DNA of 64,000 nt from Cohnella panacarvi Gsoil 349 (GTDB taxonomy: Bacteria > Bacillota > Bacilli > Paenibacillales > Paenibacillaceae). Shown piece by piece: positions 50,212 through 57,992 of this stretch; the stretch's first letter is position 1; each line of letters opens with the position of its first letter. The stretch lies in NCBI RefSeq assembly GCF_000515335.1, contig NZ_KI911563.1, positions 587,576 through 651,575 on the forward strand, given 5' to 3'. The notes beneath the pieces were generated by a model that was not told where the DNA came from, did no database searches, and was given only the letters and a program-made list of their open reading frames with translations. The position numbers and the translations under genes are program-made.

Positions 50212-51570
50212 CTACTCGCTATCGGCTTGAGTCTTGGCAAGCTGATCGGCGCCGTTAGCGGGCTTGATCGTTCCTCCCGCCACGCCGGCCAATACGTCCA
50301 TCAACGCTTGGTTCATATCTGCATTGATTCCTCCAAAGCGAGGGTTGTCGCCGCTATTCATTGCATTTGCAAGATAGGCTTTGATAGGATCGTTTTGTTT
50401 TTCGGGATTTACGAGTGTTACATTATCCCAATCCGGAGTTGCCGACTTTAGGGAAGGAACGACGTTCAAGGAATCCGCAATGATCTGTTGACCGCTCTGC
50501 GAGGTTCCGAGCCAAACGGCGAATGTAGTCGCAGCCTTCGTATTGCTCGATTTGGCAGACACCGCGGTCGAATAGTCCAGATCGCCGAACATAGATCCCG
50601 TATTCCCTGTTCCCGCAATGTCAGGGAAGTTAATCGGAATCATGGTGAACGGCTCTGCTTTGGAAGCTGCGGACTCAATAGACGACTTCATCGTGTCCGG
50701 CAAAGCGTTGGACGTATACCAAGATCCCATCATAACCATGGCGGCCTTCTGAGACATGAATAAATTGTTGGCCTCCGGATATTGTTGAAGACCGAGAGCG
50801 CCCTCTTGCATGATTCCGTCATCGAACAGCTTTTTCCATAGCTCCAATGCTTTGACGATCGAATCGTCCGTCCATTGAACTTCGCCTCTTGTCGCCTTCG
50901 TAAAAGTTCCAGGATTTACATTGTCAGCGATTGCATGGAAAGTATCGATGTTAAATGCCCCTTGACCTGCTCCTTGCACAAAACCATAAATACCGTTTTT
51001 CTCGAAAATCTCGCAAGCTAATTTCCACTCGTCAAGATTAGTAGGGATCTTTACGTCATATTTATCGAAAAGGTCTTGGTTAATCCAAAGATTTCCTGAA
51101 TATACCGTTCCGACGCCTAATGCTTTCAACTGACCGTTGACCGTCATCGTGGAGATGGATGCCTCGTTGAGCTTGTCTTTAAAGTCATCGCCTACTGCCT
51201 TTTTGACAGCGTCGGTCAAATCAATGGCTTGCCCTCCGAAAACTTGAATGCCGCCATTGCCCGAACCCGCCGAAACCTGGAAAGCATCGACGCCCTTGCC
51301 ATTGGCCAAAGCCGGTTTGAGCGCCGCGTCATAAGCGTCAATCGATGTTTGTTTCCACGTAACTTTGATGTCCGGGTATTCTTTGTTAAAGGCTTCAATG
51401 TATTTTTCATTGGTCGGGGAACCCGGCGTCCATCCCCACCACACGACTTCGCCCGACGTTTCGGTTGAAGTATCTTTTGCCTCTTTGCCGCTGCTGCATC
51501 CTGCGAGCACGGTCGTCGTCATCAACATGAAAGCAGCTAAGCCCATACCTACGACTTTTGACTTTTTCAT
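50212..51570 (-). CDS. Extracellular sugar-type solute-binding lipoprotein
   Basis: This 452-residue protein starts with a lipoprotein signal, MKKSKVVGMGLAAFMLMTT followed by VLAGC, with Cys at about residue 25 for lipidation. The mature part (GEVVWWGWTPGSPTNEKYIEAFNKEYPDIKVTWKQ...) is typical of CUT1 binding proteins for oligosaccharides or glycosides. It gives the ABC system its specificity; the ligand is unknown. SD AAAGGGGG precedes the ATG. It follows the VOC gene by 36 bp. Confidence 0.92.
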   Translation of the reverse strand: MKKSKVVGMGLAAFMLMTTTVLAGCSSGKEAKDTSTETSGEVVWWGWTPGSPTNEKYIEAFNKEYPDIKVTWKQTSIDAYDAALKPALANGKGVDAFQVSAGSGNGGIQVFGGQAIDLTDAVKKAVGDDFKDKLNEASISTMTVNGQLKALGVGTVYSGNLWINQDLFDKYDVKIPTNLDEWKLACEIFEKNGIYGFVQGAGQGAFNIDTFHAIADNVNPGTFTKATRGEVQWTDDSIVKALELWKKLFDDGIMQEGALGLQQYPEANNLFMSQKAAMVMMGSWYTSNALPDTMKSSIESAASKAEPFTMIPINFPDIAGTGNTGSMFGDLDYSTAVSAKSSNTKAATTFAVWLGTSQSGQQIIADSLNVVPSLKSATPDWDNVTLVNPEKQNDPIKAYLANAMNSGDNPRFGGINADMNQALMDVLAGVAGGTIKPANGADQLAKTQADSE

Positions 51571-51606
51571 TTTATTGCCCCCTTTTAAGATGTCCCTTGT
51601 CTCGTA

Positions 51607-52071
51607 TTACTTTCGGTAACTTTCGAGAATTTCAATGACGCATTTCAGATCCGGAGCGTCGAAATAGTTGTATTCGCCGCTGCCATCGCCATACACGCCT
51701 CTTTGAACCAGCTTTAAACCGGCAGCTTCGGCATTCGCGGTTGCAGTCTTCGAATCTTTAACCTGGAATGCAATGTGATGAATGCCTTCGCCCTTCTCGT
51801 CGAGATAGTTTCTCCACGTCGAAGGTTCATCGTTAGGCTGAATCAGTTCAAGCTGCAGTCCCGGACCAACGTCGAAGAAAGCCATCCAACAATAAGCGTT
51901 CGGTGCGGGTTTGCCCTTAAACTCGGTTCCTGTAACCGCATAGTCGCCAATAGGTTGCGTCACAGGGACATCAACGCCTAATAGCTTGGCCCACTTTTTC
52001 TTCGTCTCCTCAACATCCTTCACGATCAAACCGACCTGTGCCACGATATTCGTTCCTAGTATTGTTGACAT
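51607..52071 (-). CDS. VOC (glyoxalase/epimerase-like) family protein, first of the cluster
   Basis: This 154-residue protein has two VOC half-motifs: VAQVGLIVKDVEETKKKWAKLLGVDVP at the start and HHIAFQVKDSKTATANAEAAGLKLVQRGVY in the second half, with a GIHHIAF His and the QLELIQP Glu as probable metal ligands. It resembles methylmalonyl-CoA epimerase in pattern but may act on a sugar-derived or aromatic intermediate. It is the first gene of the cluster, divergent from the AraC gene, with GAAAGGAG ahead. A 6-bp inverted repeat (TTCAGC/GCTGAA, 52084-52100) lies against that SD. Confidence 0.87.
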   Translation of the reverse strand: MSTILGTNIVAQVGLIVKDVEETKKKWAKLLGVDVPVTQPIGDYAVTGTEFKGKPAPNAYCWMAFFDVGPGLQLELIQPNDEPSTWRNYLDEKGEGIHHIAFQVKDSKTATANAEAAGLKLVQRGVYGDGSGEYNYFDAPDLKCVIEILESYRK

Positions 52072-52378
52072 TTGATGTCTCCTTTCAGCGCTTTGCTGAA
52101 TTTCAGTATGATTTCTGTTAATAAATTATCAATTTTACAAGCGACTTACTCTTTGAAAGTTGTCTATTACCTGCGCAAATTTTGTTGAAAATATTTTTCA
52201 TAGCAAGGACTACGTGCAAATATTGCGCCCGGAAAAACATTGATATTACAGCATTCTTGCCATTTTGTATGCGTTTTCTTTTTGTAAACCTATCAAATAT
52301 TGCTCTTTTTCGTCGCAAATGATAGCCTAACCCTATCCGAAACTTCATCGATAGATCAGGCCAAGGAGGTTCTCGACG
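52072..52378. other. A+T-rich intergenic region between VOC and araC-type genes
   Basis: This 307-bp divergent control region is visibly richer in A+T than the surroundings. The only structure I can see is the inverted repeat TTCAGC-N5-GCTGAA (52084-52100) beside the VOC ribosome site. No CcpA-type site matching the consensus was found by eye. It should contain the binding sites of the AraC protein. Confidence 0.5.
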
Positions 52379-53257
52379 ATGCATTTGAATAACTATTTCG
52401 AGAAGTTGAACTTCAATAACGGTAAGAAAATCAATGTATCCAAGAAAATCGATATCAATTTTTCCGGCAAGATGCATTGGCATCCCTTTATTGAAATCCT
52501 TGTCAGCCTTTACGATAATATCGAAGTAACGATTAATTTCACCAAACATGTTCTTAAAACGAACGACCTGGTCGTCATCTACCCTGGCGACTTGCATTCG
52601 TTCGCTCATGTCGATGAAGACGCTTTTATTCTCGTTCAGCTCCCTCTCGACTTACTGATGATCATGGGTGAATTTAATAACAACATTTCCGTATATTATC
52701 AGTATCATTGCATTAAATACGACCCGGCGAACGTTGATGCCGATCGAATGATTTTTTTAATCAAGCAATTGCCCGACCTCTTTTATTCCGACGCGTTATT
52801 TAATGAAGTGCTGATCTATTCGCTTCTTTTGGAGTTTTTCGTAAAGCTTGGACGATACTGCCTTAATGCCAAGAAAGAAGGTTTCACCGGAGATGCGAGC
52901 TCGGATTATAAGTCTACCAAGCTAATGGCGGAAGCTTGCCTTTACATCTCGCAAAACTGCACCCAACCCCTTACGCTCGACGACGTCGCTCATCACATCG
53001 GGGTTAGCAAATACCATTTCTCGCGAATATTCAATAAATACACGAATATGACGTTTATCGATTTCCTTACGACCGAACGAATCAAGAGGACGGAATCTTT
53101 GATTCTGAATCCAAACGCGCGTATAACCGATATTGCATTCGAATCGGGATTTTCAAGCGTATCTTCCTTTAACCGCGTATTTAAAAAGATAAAAGGAATT
53201 ACCCCTAGCGAATTTAGGGAAACGATGATCGATAACGCCTTTCAGAGTTATCTATAA
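52379..53257 (+). CDS. AraC family transcriptional regulator of the catabolic cluster
   Basis: This 292-residue regulator has an N-terminal cupin-like sensing region (MHWHPFIEILVSL ... DLVVIYPGDLHSF, about 30-80) and a C-terminal double HTH (about 190-285) with the AraC signature IAFESGFSSVSSFNRVFKKIKGITPSEFRE. It is divergent from the VOC/ABC gene set, and its low-GC composition matches theirs, so it most likely activates that set when the substrate is present. Perfect AAGGAGG lies nine bases before ATG. Confidence 0.93.
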   Translation: MHLNNYFEKLNFNNGKKINVSKKIDINFSGKMHWHPFIEILVSLYDNIEVTINFTKHVLKTNDLVVIYPGDLHSFAHVDEDAFILVQLPLDLLMIMGEFNNNISVYYQYHCIKYDPANVDADRMIFLIKQLPDLFYSDALFNEVLIYSLLLEFFVKLGRYCLNAKKEGFTGDASSDYKSTKLMAEACLYISQNCTQPLTLDDVAHHIGVSKYHFSRIFNKYTNMTFIDFLTTERIKRTESLILNPNARITDIAFESGFSSVSSFNRVFKKIKGITPSEFRETMIDNAFQSYL

Positions 53258-53260
53258 GTC

Positions 53261-53306
53261 AAAAAAGAGGGAAGACAGCCGGCAATCCGGTTGTCTTCCC
53301 TCTTTC
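53261..53306. terminator. Bidirectional terminator between araC-type gene and ppaC
   Basis: AAAGAGGGAAGACAgCCGG pairs with CCGGtTGTCTTCCCTCTTT, one of the strongest hairpins in the window, with A-rich and T-rich flanks. It lies between convergent genes. Confidence 0.92.
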
Positions 53307-53322
53307 TCTTGGAACGATTCGA

Positions 53323-54255
53323 TTAGCGCTTGTTGAACGTATCGGTCAGAACCGGCACGATTTGCGATTTGCGGGATACGACGCCTTTCAATACCGCTTG
53401 GTTGTTGCTGAGCTTAACGCCGTATGCTTCCTCTACAGCGTCGGCCGCTTTGCCGAGGGCGATCCCGACCGAGTCGTTGTTCAGGATGTCCGTAACGGCG
53501 AACAAGAACAGGTCGAGTCCTTTCGAATGGATGATGTTCGTCATCGCTTCTTCCAGCTCCGACTGACGGGACAGTACGTCGTTCACGTTGACCGCGTTCA
53601 CTTGCGCGATTTCGACCTTCGCGTTGCCCATCTTGAATTCTTTGGCGTCAAGGGAGATCAGCTCCGCGATCGATTTGTCGCTCAGGTCCGCTCCGGCTTT
53701 AAGCATGTCCAGACCGTACTGGTCGGCGTCGACGTCTGCGATCCGCGCCAGCTCGCGAGCGGCCGCGACGTCTTCCGGCGTGCAGGTCGGCGATTTGAAC
53801 AGCAAGGAGTCGGAGATAATCGCGGACAGCATCAGGCCTGCGATCGGTTTAGGGATCTCGATGCCGTTCTCTTGGTACAGCTTCTTCAAGATCGTCGCCG
53901 TGCAGCCGACAGGCTCCGCGCGGAAGTACAAAGGACCTGAAGTTTCGAAGTTGGCGATGCGGTGGTGATCGATGACTTCGATGACGCGCACTTGATCGAT
54001 GTCGGACGCGCTTTGTTGGCGTTCGTTATGGTCGACGAGGATGACTTCCTTCGTTTCGTTCGCTACCGTCTCTACGAGGCGAGGCGCCTTGAAGCCGAAC
54101 GTGTCGAGCGCGAATTGCGTTTCGCCGCTGACGTTGCCTAGGCGTACCGCTTCTACGTTCGCGCCCAATTTCGTTTTGAGATCGGCATAGGCGATCGCCG
54201 AACAAATCGTATCCGTGTCCGGATTTTTGTGGCCGAAAATCAATACTTTGCTCAT
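53323..54255 (-). CDS. ppaC: Manganese-dependent inorganic pyrophosphatase
   Basis: This 310-residue enzyme is a family II (DHH) pyrophosphatase. The N-terminal [17 protein letters not shown] contains the metal-binding His and Asp residues, and [10 protein letters not shown] is the DHH motif. The C-terminal DHHA2 domain with [14 protein letters not shown] carries the substrate-binding Ser-Arg-Lys. ATG 54255 with AAGGAGC gives the family length; an extra 20 residues upstream have no SD. The enzyme clears pyrophosphate made in biosynthesis. It stands alone with its own promoter. Confidence 0.95.
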   Translation of the reverse strand: MSKVLIFGHKNPDTDTICSAIAYADLKTKLGANVEAVRLGNVSGETQFALDTFGFKAPRLVETVANETKEVILVDHNERQQSASDIDQVRVIEVIDHHRIANFETSGPLYFRAEPVGCTATILKKLYQENGIEIPKPIAGLMLSAIISDSLLFKSPTCTPEDVAAARELARIADVDADQYGLDMLKAGADLSDKSIAELISLDAKEFKMGNAKVEIAQVNAVNVNDVLSRQSELEEAMTNIIHSKGLDLFLFAVTDILNNDSVGIALGKAADAVEEAYGVKLSNNQAVLKGVVSRKSQIVPVLTDTFNKR

Positions 54256-54289
54256 CTTCTTGCTCCTTCGCTTGTTAATTGGCGAGAAA

Positions 54290-54319
54290 AGTATACCGTA
54301 TAAAGATACGGACAAGCAA
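54290..54319 (-). promoter_or_regulatory. Probable promoter of ppaC
   Basis: On the minus strand TTGCTT (54319-54314) and TATACT (54295-54290) are 18 bp apart and sit 35 bp before the start codon. Confidence 0.6.
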
Positions 54320-54350
54320 GAGAATAGCGGGTGTTCCGATAACGCTCAGA

Positions 54351-54390
54351 AAAACCTTGACCGAGTGACGATCACTCGATCAAGGTTTTA
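54351..54390 (-). terminator. Intrinsic terminator downstream of the IS110 remnant
   Basis: Stem AAAACCTTGA / TCAAGGTTTT with an inner GAGT/ACTC pair, followed on the minus strand by TTTTTC. It shields ppaC from transcription out of the toxin and IS region. Confidence 0.88.
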
Positions 54391-54396
54391 GCAAGG

Positions 54397-54796
54397 TTAG
54401 GCTTCATTTTCGTATAAGTTTTCAAAGAATTCTTTAAAACTATTTGCTAATAAAAACATATTTCCGAAATACTCATAGCTTAACCGCTGATGAAGTTGGT
54501 TTTTGAGCGTTGCGGCATGTTTGACGATAGAGTTCCGTCTTGCCACCAGTTGCCCGATAGTCCAATAAATGTCCTGTGGATTTGCATCCGATAAATCATC
54601 TAGCCTTGCAAACAGAACATTAGCTATGCAAAACGCATCCCAACTGTCGCTCTTTTGGATCGTTGCATTACTCATACGTTCATTGTAGGACAGAGCGGAA
54701 TTAACTTCCTTGACGATTTGCTTCTTCTCGACAAGATGAACGGCTAACGCTCTGCCGTTGCCGCCCGTATCTTCTAATCCATCGGTACTGGGTAAC
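54397..54796 (-). pseudogene. IS110-family transposase fragment
   Basis: The frame reads D-T-G-G-N-G-R-A-L-A-V-H-L-V-E-K-K-Q-I-V upstream of the only in-frame Met (54675) and continues KEVNSALSYNERMSNATIQKSDSWDAFCIANVL ... IYWTIGQLVARRNSIVKHAATLKNQLHQRLSYEY. This is the middle of the IS110-type DEDD transposase as known from many Bacilli. Both the N-terminal catalytic part and the C-terminal Ser-containing part are missing; after ...LSYEY the sequence diverges (FGNMFLLANSF). About 130 codons remain. No intact IS ends are seen. It is a decayed insertion next to the toxin locus. Confidence 0.8.
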
Positions 54797-54809
54797 CCCC
54801 GACCGACAG

Positions 54810-54838
54810 AAAAAGCCCCGTTAGTAGCAAACGGGGCA
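54810..54838 (-). terminator. Intrinsic terminator after the putative immunity gene
   Basis: Stem GCCCCGTT/AACGGGGC followed on the minus strand by TTTTTCTG, 9 bp past the stop of the 86-residue gene. It closes the toxin-immunity transcript and marks where the IS110 remnant begins. Confidence 0.88.
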
Positions 54839-54846
54839 ATAGACTA

Positions 54847-55107
54847 TCAATCATTGCTCACCAATTTTTTTCCTATTAAATCCTCAGCAATATAGTTGCC
54901 CGGTTCTAATTGAATAGTTATAGATTCTGTAGGGCTAATGTATTCCTGTCTATTAACTAAAGCAACTCCTTTAACAAAATATGATTTTGAATTGTCGGTT
55001 TCATCATGTAGAACTTTACCTTGAAGATTTCCATTTGGCTTTCCTTCGATAGCAACTATATTGGCAACCCTGATAAAGAAAGCTGTTTTAACCTCAATTG
55101 AAAACAT
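54847..55107 (-). CDS. Putative immunity protein of the adjacent toxin (86 aa)
   Basis: I do not recognise this small, soluble, acidic protein (EVKTAFFIRVANIVAIEGKPNGNLQGKVLHDETDNSKSYFVKGVALVNRQEYISPTESITIQLEPGNYIAEDLIG), which reads as mostly beta strand. It begins 12 bp after the toxin stop and ends at a terminator, so the two are co-transcribed. Low GC like the toxin's C-terminal part. By position it is the cognate immunity protein; this is inference, as its family is not known to me. Confidence 0.6.
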   Translation of the reverse strand: MFSIEVKTAFFIRVANIVAIEGKPNGNLQGKVLHDETDNSKSYFVKGVALVNRQEYISPTESITIQLEPGNYIAEDLIGKKLVSND

Positions 55108-55119
55108 ATTCTCACCTCG

Positions 55120-56487
55120 TCATTTGCCTAGTTCATCTAATTCTTGTCTCATTCTTCTCAATCTTTCAATTGTAGCTCTAGTCTCAACATTCGGAATCCC
55201 ATACGCTTTTCTGTAATTTATGAGCTTTTCGGTGGCTTCAATTTCCACTGTTAGCACTGTTCTTGGCGTTTGGTCGGGTATTTTCCCTGCTCTGTATTGT
55301 GCAGTATGAATAAACTCTTCAAATACCGCAGAAGTCGTTGGATTCTGCCTTAATTGTATTGTTTTTTCATTCCAAGTGACTGCCTCTGCTCCACGGTAAT
55401 CTAAATATCTTATTGCTTCATCAGACTGGTCAATTACTCCGCCTTGTTTTTCAAATGCCGTTTTCATCCTATCAAATTTAACAGGGTCTATAGAGCCAGT
55501 AGAATGCCCACCACTTCTAGTAAGACCTTCACCCGTCCCCTCAATAGCCTTCTTCTTCTCTATTGCCGTTAGTAGTTCCTTCTCATTTCTTAAATATATA
55601 TCGTAATTCGAGGATTCTCGGGCGGATTTGCTTTTCCCAATATTATCCAACACGCGCTTTTTGATCGTCTCGTCTAATGTCTGATTATTAGAGTTGAATG
55701 AACCCTTATCAGGTTTATTGGGACTAAGAGGCGTCGTCCTCTCGAACTCCGGTTTACCTGGGGTGCCCGACTTCCAATTGCCCCCCGGCACCCTGCCTCT
55801 CAAGGCATCCGGTACGATCCGTACGCCCGCGGCTTCTTGGACAATCTTCGATCCCTTGGCCAGCTTGCCGATCTTATCGACGCCTTTCGTTCCGACGGCT
55901 GCCAGGGCGACTTCGCCGATCATCCGCCCGAACCATTTGCCGCGGCTCTGGGCGTCTCCGTTCACGACGTCGTTGTTCCACGATTCGGATACCGCGGTCC
56001 ATATGCCAACGGCCACGTCCACGGGGTGCGTCACGACATACACGAGTCCTTGAACCGTCTGAATCGGATGGGCAATCATGTTATAGATGCCCTCGACCGT
56101 GCCGATCACAGCGTCCGCCACGCCTTCCACGAATCCTGTTACGCCGTCCGCCGCCGATTTGATGGCGCCTCCGAATTTATCCCATATCGATTTTTTCTTC
56201 TTCTTCTCGAACGGATGATCTCTTGCTTTATCGTCCGCTTGTATGTACGCATCCATTCCTTGTTCAATAAAATTATACAACGATTGAAGCCGGGTTTGTA
56301 AGTCACCCAGTTTCGAACCCGCTTGACTCACCCGCGAGTCGATGCTCCGCCTCCGGGTAATATCGCTGTCCAACCTACGGCGTAACGAGGACAGCTCGTC
56401 TCTCTCGTCGCCGACCCTCCCGATCATTCGCTTGAACGCTTTGTTCTCGGCCCGCACGTCGTTCACATGAATTTTTATCTGCGACAT
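55120..56487 (-). CDS. Polymorphic toxin, WXG/LXG-like N-terminus with variable C-terminal domain
   Basis: This 455-residue protein has a helical N-terminus without a signal peptide (MSQIKIHVNDVRAENKAFKRMIG ... LQSLYNFIEQGMDAYIQAD, about 1-90), resembling secreted WXG100/LXG toxins, a KKKKKS junction, a hydrophobic Gly/Ala/Val stretch (ADGVTGFVEGVADAVIGTVEGIYNMIAHPIQTVQGL, about 115-150) typical of pretoxin domains, and a C-terminal domain after a Pro/Asn linker. Within it EEFIHTAQYRAG and a distal EIEATEKLI could form a Glu/His metal site. Bases 55120 to about 55690 are low-GC, the rest GC-rich, so the toxin end was probably exchanged. ATG 56487 has AGGGAGAT upstream. A type VII-secreted toxin is likely; target unknown. 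Confidence 0.75.
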   Translation of the reverse strand: MSQIKIHVNDVRAENKAFKRMIGRVGDERDELSSLRRRLDSDITRRRSIDSRVSQAGSKLGDLQTRLQSLYNFIEQGMDAYIQADDKARDHPFEKKKKKSIWDKFGGAIKSAADGVTGFVEGVADAVIGTVEGIYNMIAHPIQTVQGLVYVVTHPVDVAVGIWTAVSESWNNDVVNGDAQSRGKWFGRMIGEVALAAVGTKGVDKIGKLAKGSKIVQEAAGVRIVPDALRGRVPGGNWKSGTPGKPEFERTTPLSPNKPDKGSFNSNNQTLDETIKKRVLDNIGKSKSARESSNYDIYLRNEKELLTAIEKKKAIEGTGEGLTRSGGHSTGSIDPVKFDRMKTAFEKQGGVIDQSDEAIRYLDYRGAEAVTWNEKTIQLRQNPTTSAVFEEFIHTAQYRAGKIPDQTPRTVLTVEIEATEKLINYRKAYGIPNVETRATIERLRRMRQELDELGK

Positions 56488-56577
56488 CCCGATCTCCCTT
56501 CTTTCGTTCTGCTCGAATCCGGAGCGCTTCGCTCTTATACTAGTATATGGAAATCTATCCACCCTTAAAATAAGATT

Positions 56578-56703
56578 GCCGCGAAATGTCAGCAAACGAC
56601 CTCGAAATGGTATTGGACGCTCGAACATGGCGAAATCGCGTCGCGAAATGTCTGTTTTCGGCCTCGAAAAGTACTTGACAAATAACGAAAGCTGTCTTAT
56701 AAG
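56578..56703 (+). repeat. Two 40-bp direct repeats and a plus-strand promoter-like pair
   Basis: In the 56488-56749 gap, CGCGAAATGTC-N8-CCTCGAAA-like copies start at 56580 and 56642, a 62-bp period. The second ends in TTGACA (56675-56680), with TATAAG (56698-56703) 17 bp further on, a promoter-like pair pointing into the adaB gene from the wrong side. The TATAAG lies at the left arm of a terminator hairpin, so this may be chance. Confidence 0.4.
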
Positions 56704-56729
56704 TCCGATAGACTTGAAAGACAGCTTTC
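56687..56729 (-). terminator. Hairpin terminator after adaB (ogt)
   Basis: GAAAGCTGTCTT / AAGACAGCTTTC form a 12-bp stem with an 18-nt loop, followed on the minus strand by a weak T tract (GTTATTTGTC). It lies 21 bp after the stop codon. Confidence 0.65.
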
Positions 56730-56749
56730 ACTTTTTCTATGGCGTACTC

Positions 56750-57274
56750 CTACGATTCCCGCTCCAGTCTCAGCAATCGCTCTTTCATCTCCAGTCCGCC
56801 CCGATAACCGGTTAACGCTCCGTTCTTGCCGACGATCCGATGACACGGCAGCACGATCAAAGCCGGATTGCGGCCGATGGCCGACCCAACCGCTCTAACC
56901 GCATCGGGCTTGCCGATTCGCTCGGCGATCTGCGAGTAGGTGGCGGTGTCCCCGTAGCCGATCTCGCTCATGGCCGACCATACCGATTGCTGGAACGCCG
57001 TTCCGCGCAAAGCCGTCGCCAGATCGAACGAAGTTCGTTGCCCCTGTAAATATTCGATGAGCTGTTCCGTATAGGGCGCTAGCCTGTTGTCGTCGCGGAT
57101 AAGCTCGCAACCGTCCTTGTATTGCGCGTTCGCCCACTTGGCAAGCTCGTCTATCGTTCCGCCCTGTGAGCCGATGAACGCGAGCCCTTCTTCCGTTGCC
57201 GCGACAATAAGACGCCAATCTCCTTCTCTCAGACCGGTCCAATAGAGTTCAGGCTTTCGATTCGATACGCTCAT
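56750..57274 (-). CDS. adaB: Methylated-DNA-protein-cysteine methyltransferase
   Basis: This 174-residue suicide repair enzyme accepts the methyl group from O6-methylguanine. The active-site motif is VLPCHRIVG, followed by NGALTGYRGGLEMKERLLRLE. The DNA-binding FQQSVWSAMSEIGYGDTATYSQIA segment precedes it. Being the second gene of a pair with an Ada-type activator, it corresponds to B. subtilis AdaB. It overlaps adaA by 26 bp, so translation is coupled. Confidence 0.95.
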   Translation of the reverse strand: MSVSNRKPELYWTGLREGDWRLIVAATEEGLAFIGSQGGTIDELAKWANAQYKDGCELIRDDNRLAPYTEQLIEYLQGQRTSFDLATALRGTAFQQSVWSAMSEIGYGDTATYSQIAERIGKPDAVRAVGSAIGRNPALIVLPCHRIVGKNGALTGYRGGLEMKERLLRLERES

Positions 57275-57839
57275 CGGTTGTATCCTCCTGGGCAGCGATG
57301 GACTGCCTGCGATATTGGGTCGGGGTTACGCCGGTCTTGGCAGCGAATACGGTCGCGAAATGGGCCGAATTCGGCATCCCGACTTGCGCGGCGACGGCCG
57401 CGACCGTCATGCCCGTGCCGGACAGCAGTTGCTTCGCGCGTTCGATGCGCTTCTCCTGCGCGTATTGCGCCGGCGTTACGCCGCGCAAATGCTTGAACAT
57501 CCGCTGCAAGTGATACGGACTGCCATGCATGCGCTCCGCTAACGTGTCCAGCGTGAACGGCTCCGACAAGCGCTGCTCGATCAGCTCTGCCATTGCGGCG
57601 ACCCAAGCCTCGCTCGGAGCCGTCAGCTCGTCCGGTTTGCACCTTTTGCAAGGTCGATAGCCTGCGGCGAGCGCTTCTTCGAATTCGCGAAAAACCGTTA
57701 CGTTCTTCTCTGCCGGCGTTCTCGATCTGCAGGATGGGCGACAGAATATTCCCGTCGAAGCCACCCCGTAATAAAACCGGCCGTCGTAAGACGCGTCGCA
57801 CCGGACGATCGCTTGCCAATACTCCTCGTTCATTTCCAT
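57249..57839 (-). CDS. adaA: Ada-type methyl-phosphotriester sensor/activator
   Basis: This 196-residue protein joins the N-terminal Ada zinc domain with an AraC-type HTH domain, and lacks the methyltransferase half. Cys ligands are C33, C37, C64 and C67 (FCRPSC...PCKRC). HTH motifs include LDTLAERMHGSPYHLQRMFKHLRGVTPAQY. By accepting a methyl group from DNA phosphotriesters it becomes the activator of the alkylation response. It is divergent from alkA and precedes adaB, the B. subtilis arrangement in slightly changed form. SD AGGAGGTGA precedes ATG 57839. Confidence 0.95.
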   Translation of the reverse strand: MEMNEEYWQAIVRCDASYDGRFYYGVASTGIFCRPSCRSRTPAEKNVTVFREFEEALAAGYRPCKRCKPDELTAPSEAWVAAMAELIEQRLSEPFTLDTLAERMHGSPYHLQRMFKHLRGVTPAQYAQEKRIERAKQLLSGTGMTVAAVAAQVGMPNSAHFATVFAAKTGVTPTQYRRQSIAAQEDTTDERIESKA

Positions 57840-57858
57840 GGGTCACCTCCTAACGACT

Positions 57859-57950
57859 AGTATAGCGCGAGACGAAGCGAAGCGTTAGCGATTGCGAATA
57901 GAACCGCAAGTTTACGAAGATTGCGCACTCCGCCTTGTGTTATAACTATT
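57859..57950. promoter_or_regulatory. Divergent adaA/alkA control region
   Basis: The 153-bp gap has a -10-like TATACT for adaA on the minus strand (57864-57859) and TATAAC for alkA (57941-57946). Between them ATTGCG occurs at 57891 and 57920, 29 bp apart. These may be the AdaA binding boxes; I cannot confirm the consensus from sequence alone. Confidence 0.45.
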
Positions 57951-57992
57951 ATTGCCGGGGCCGAACTCCGGTTATGGAAGGAGGAATCGCTC

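Noticed and set aside
55120..55690. Classical HExxH zinc protease in the toxin domain
   Set aside because: Only EEFIH and a distant Glu are present; the HExxH motif itself is absent, so I report only a possible metal site.
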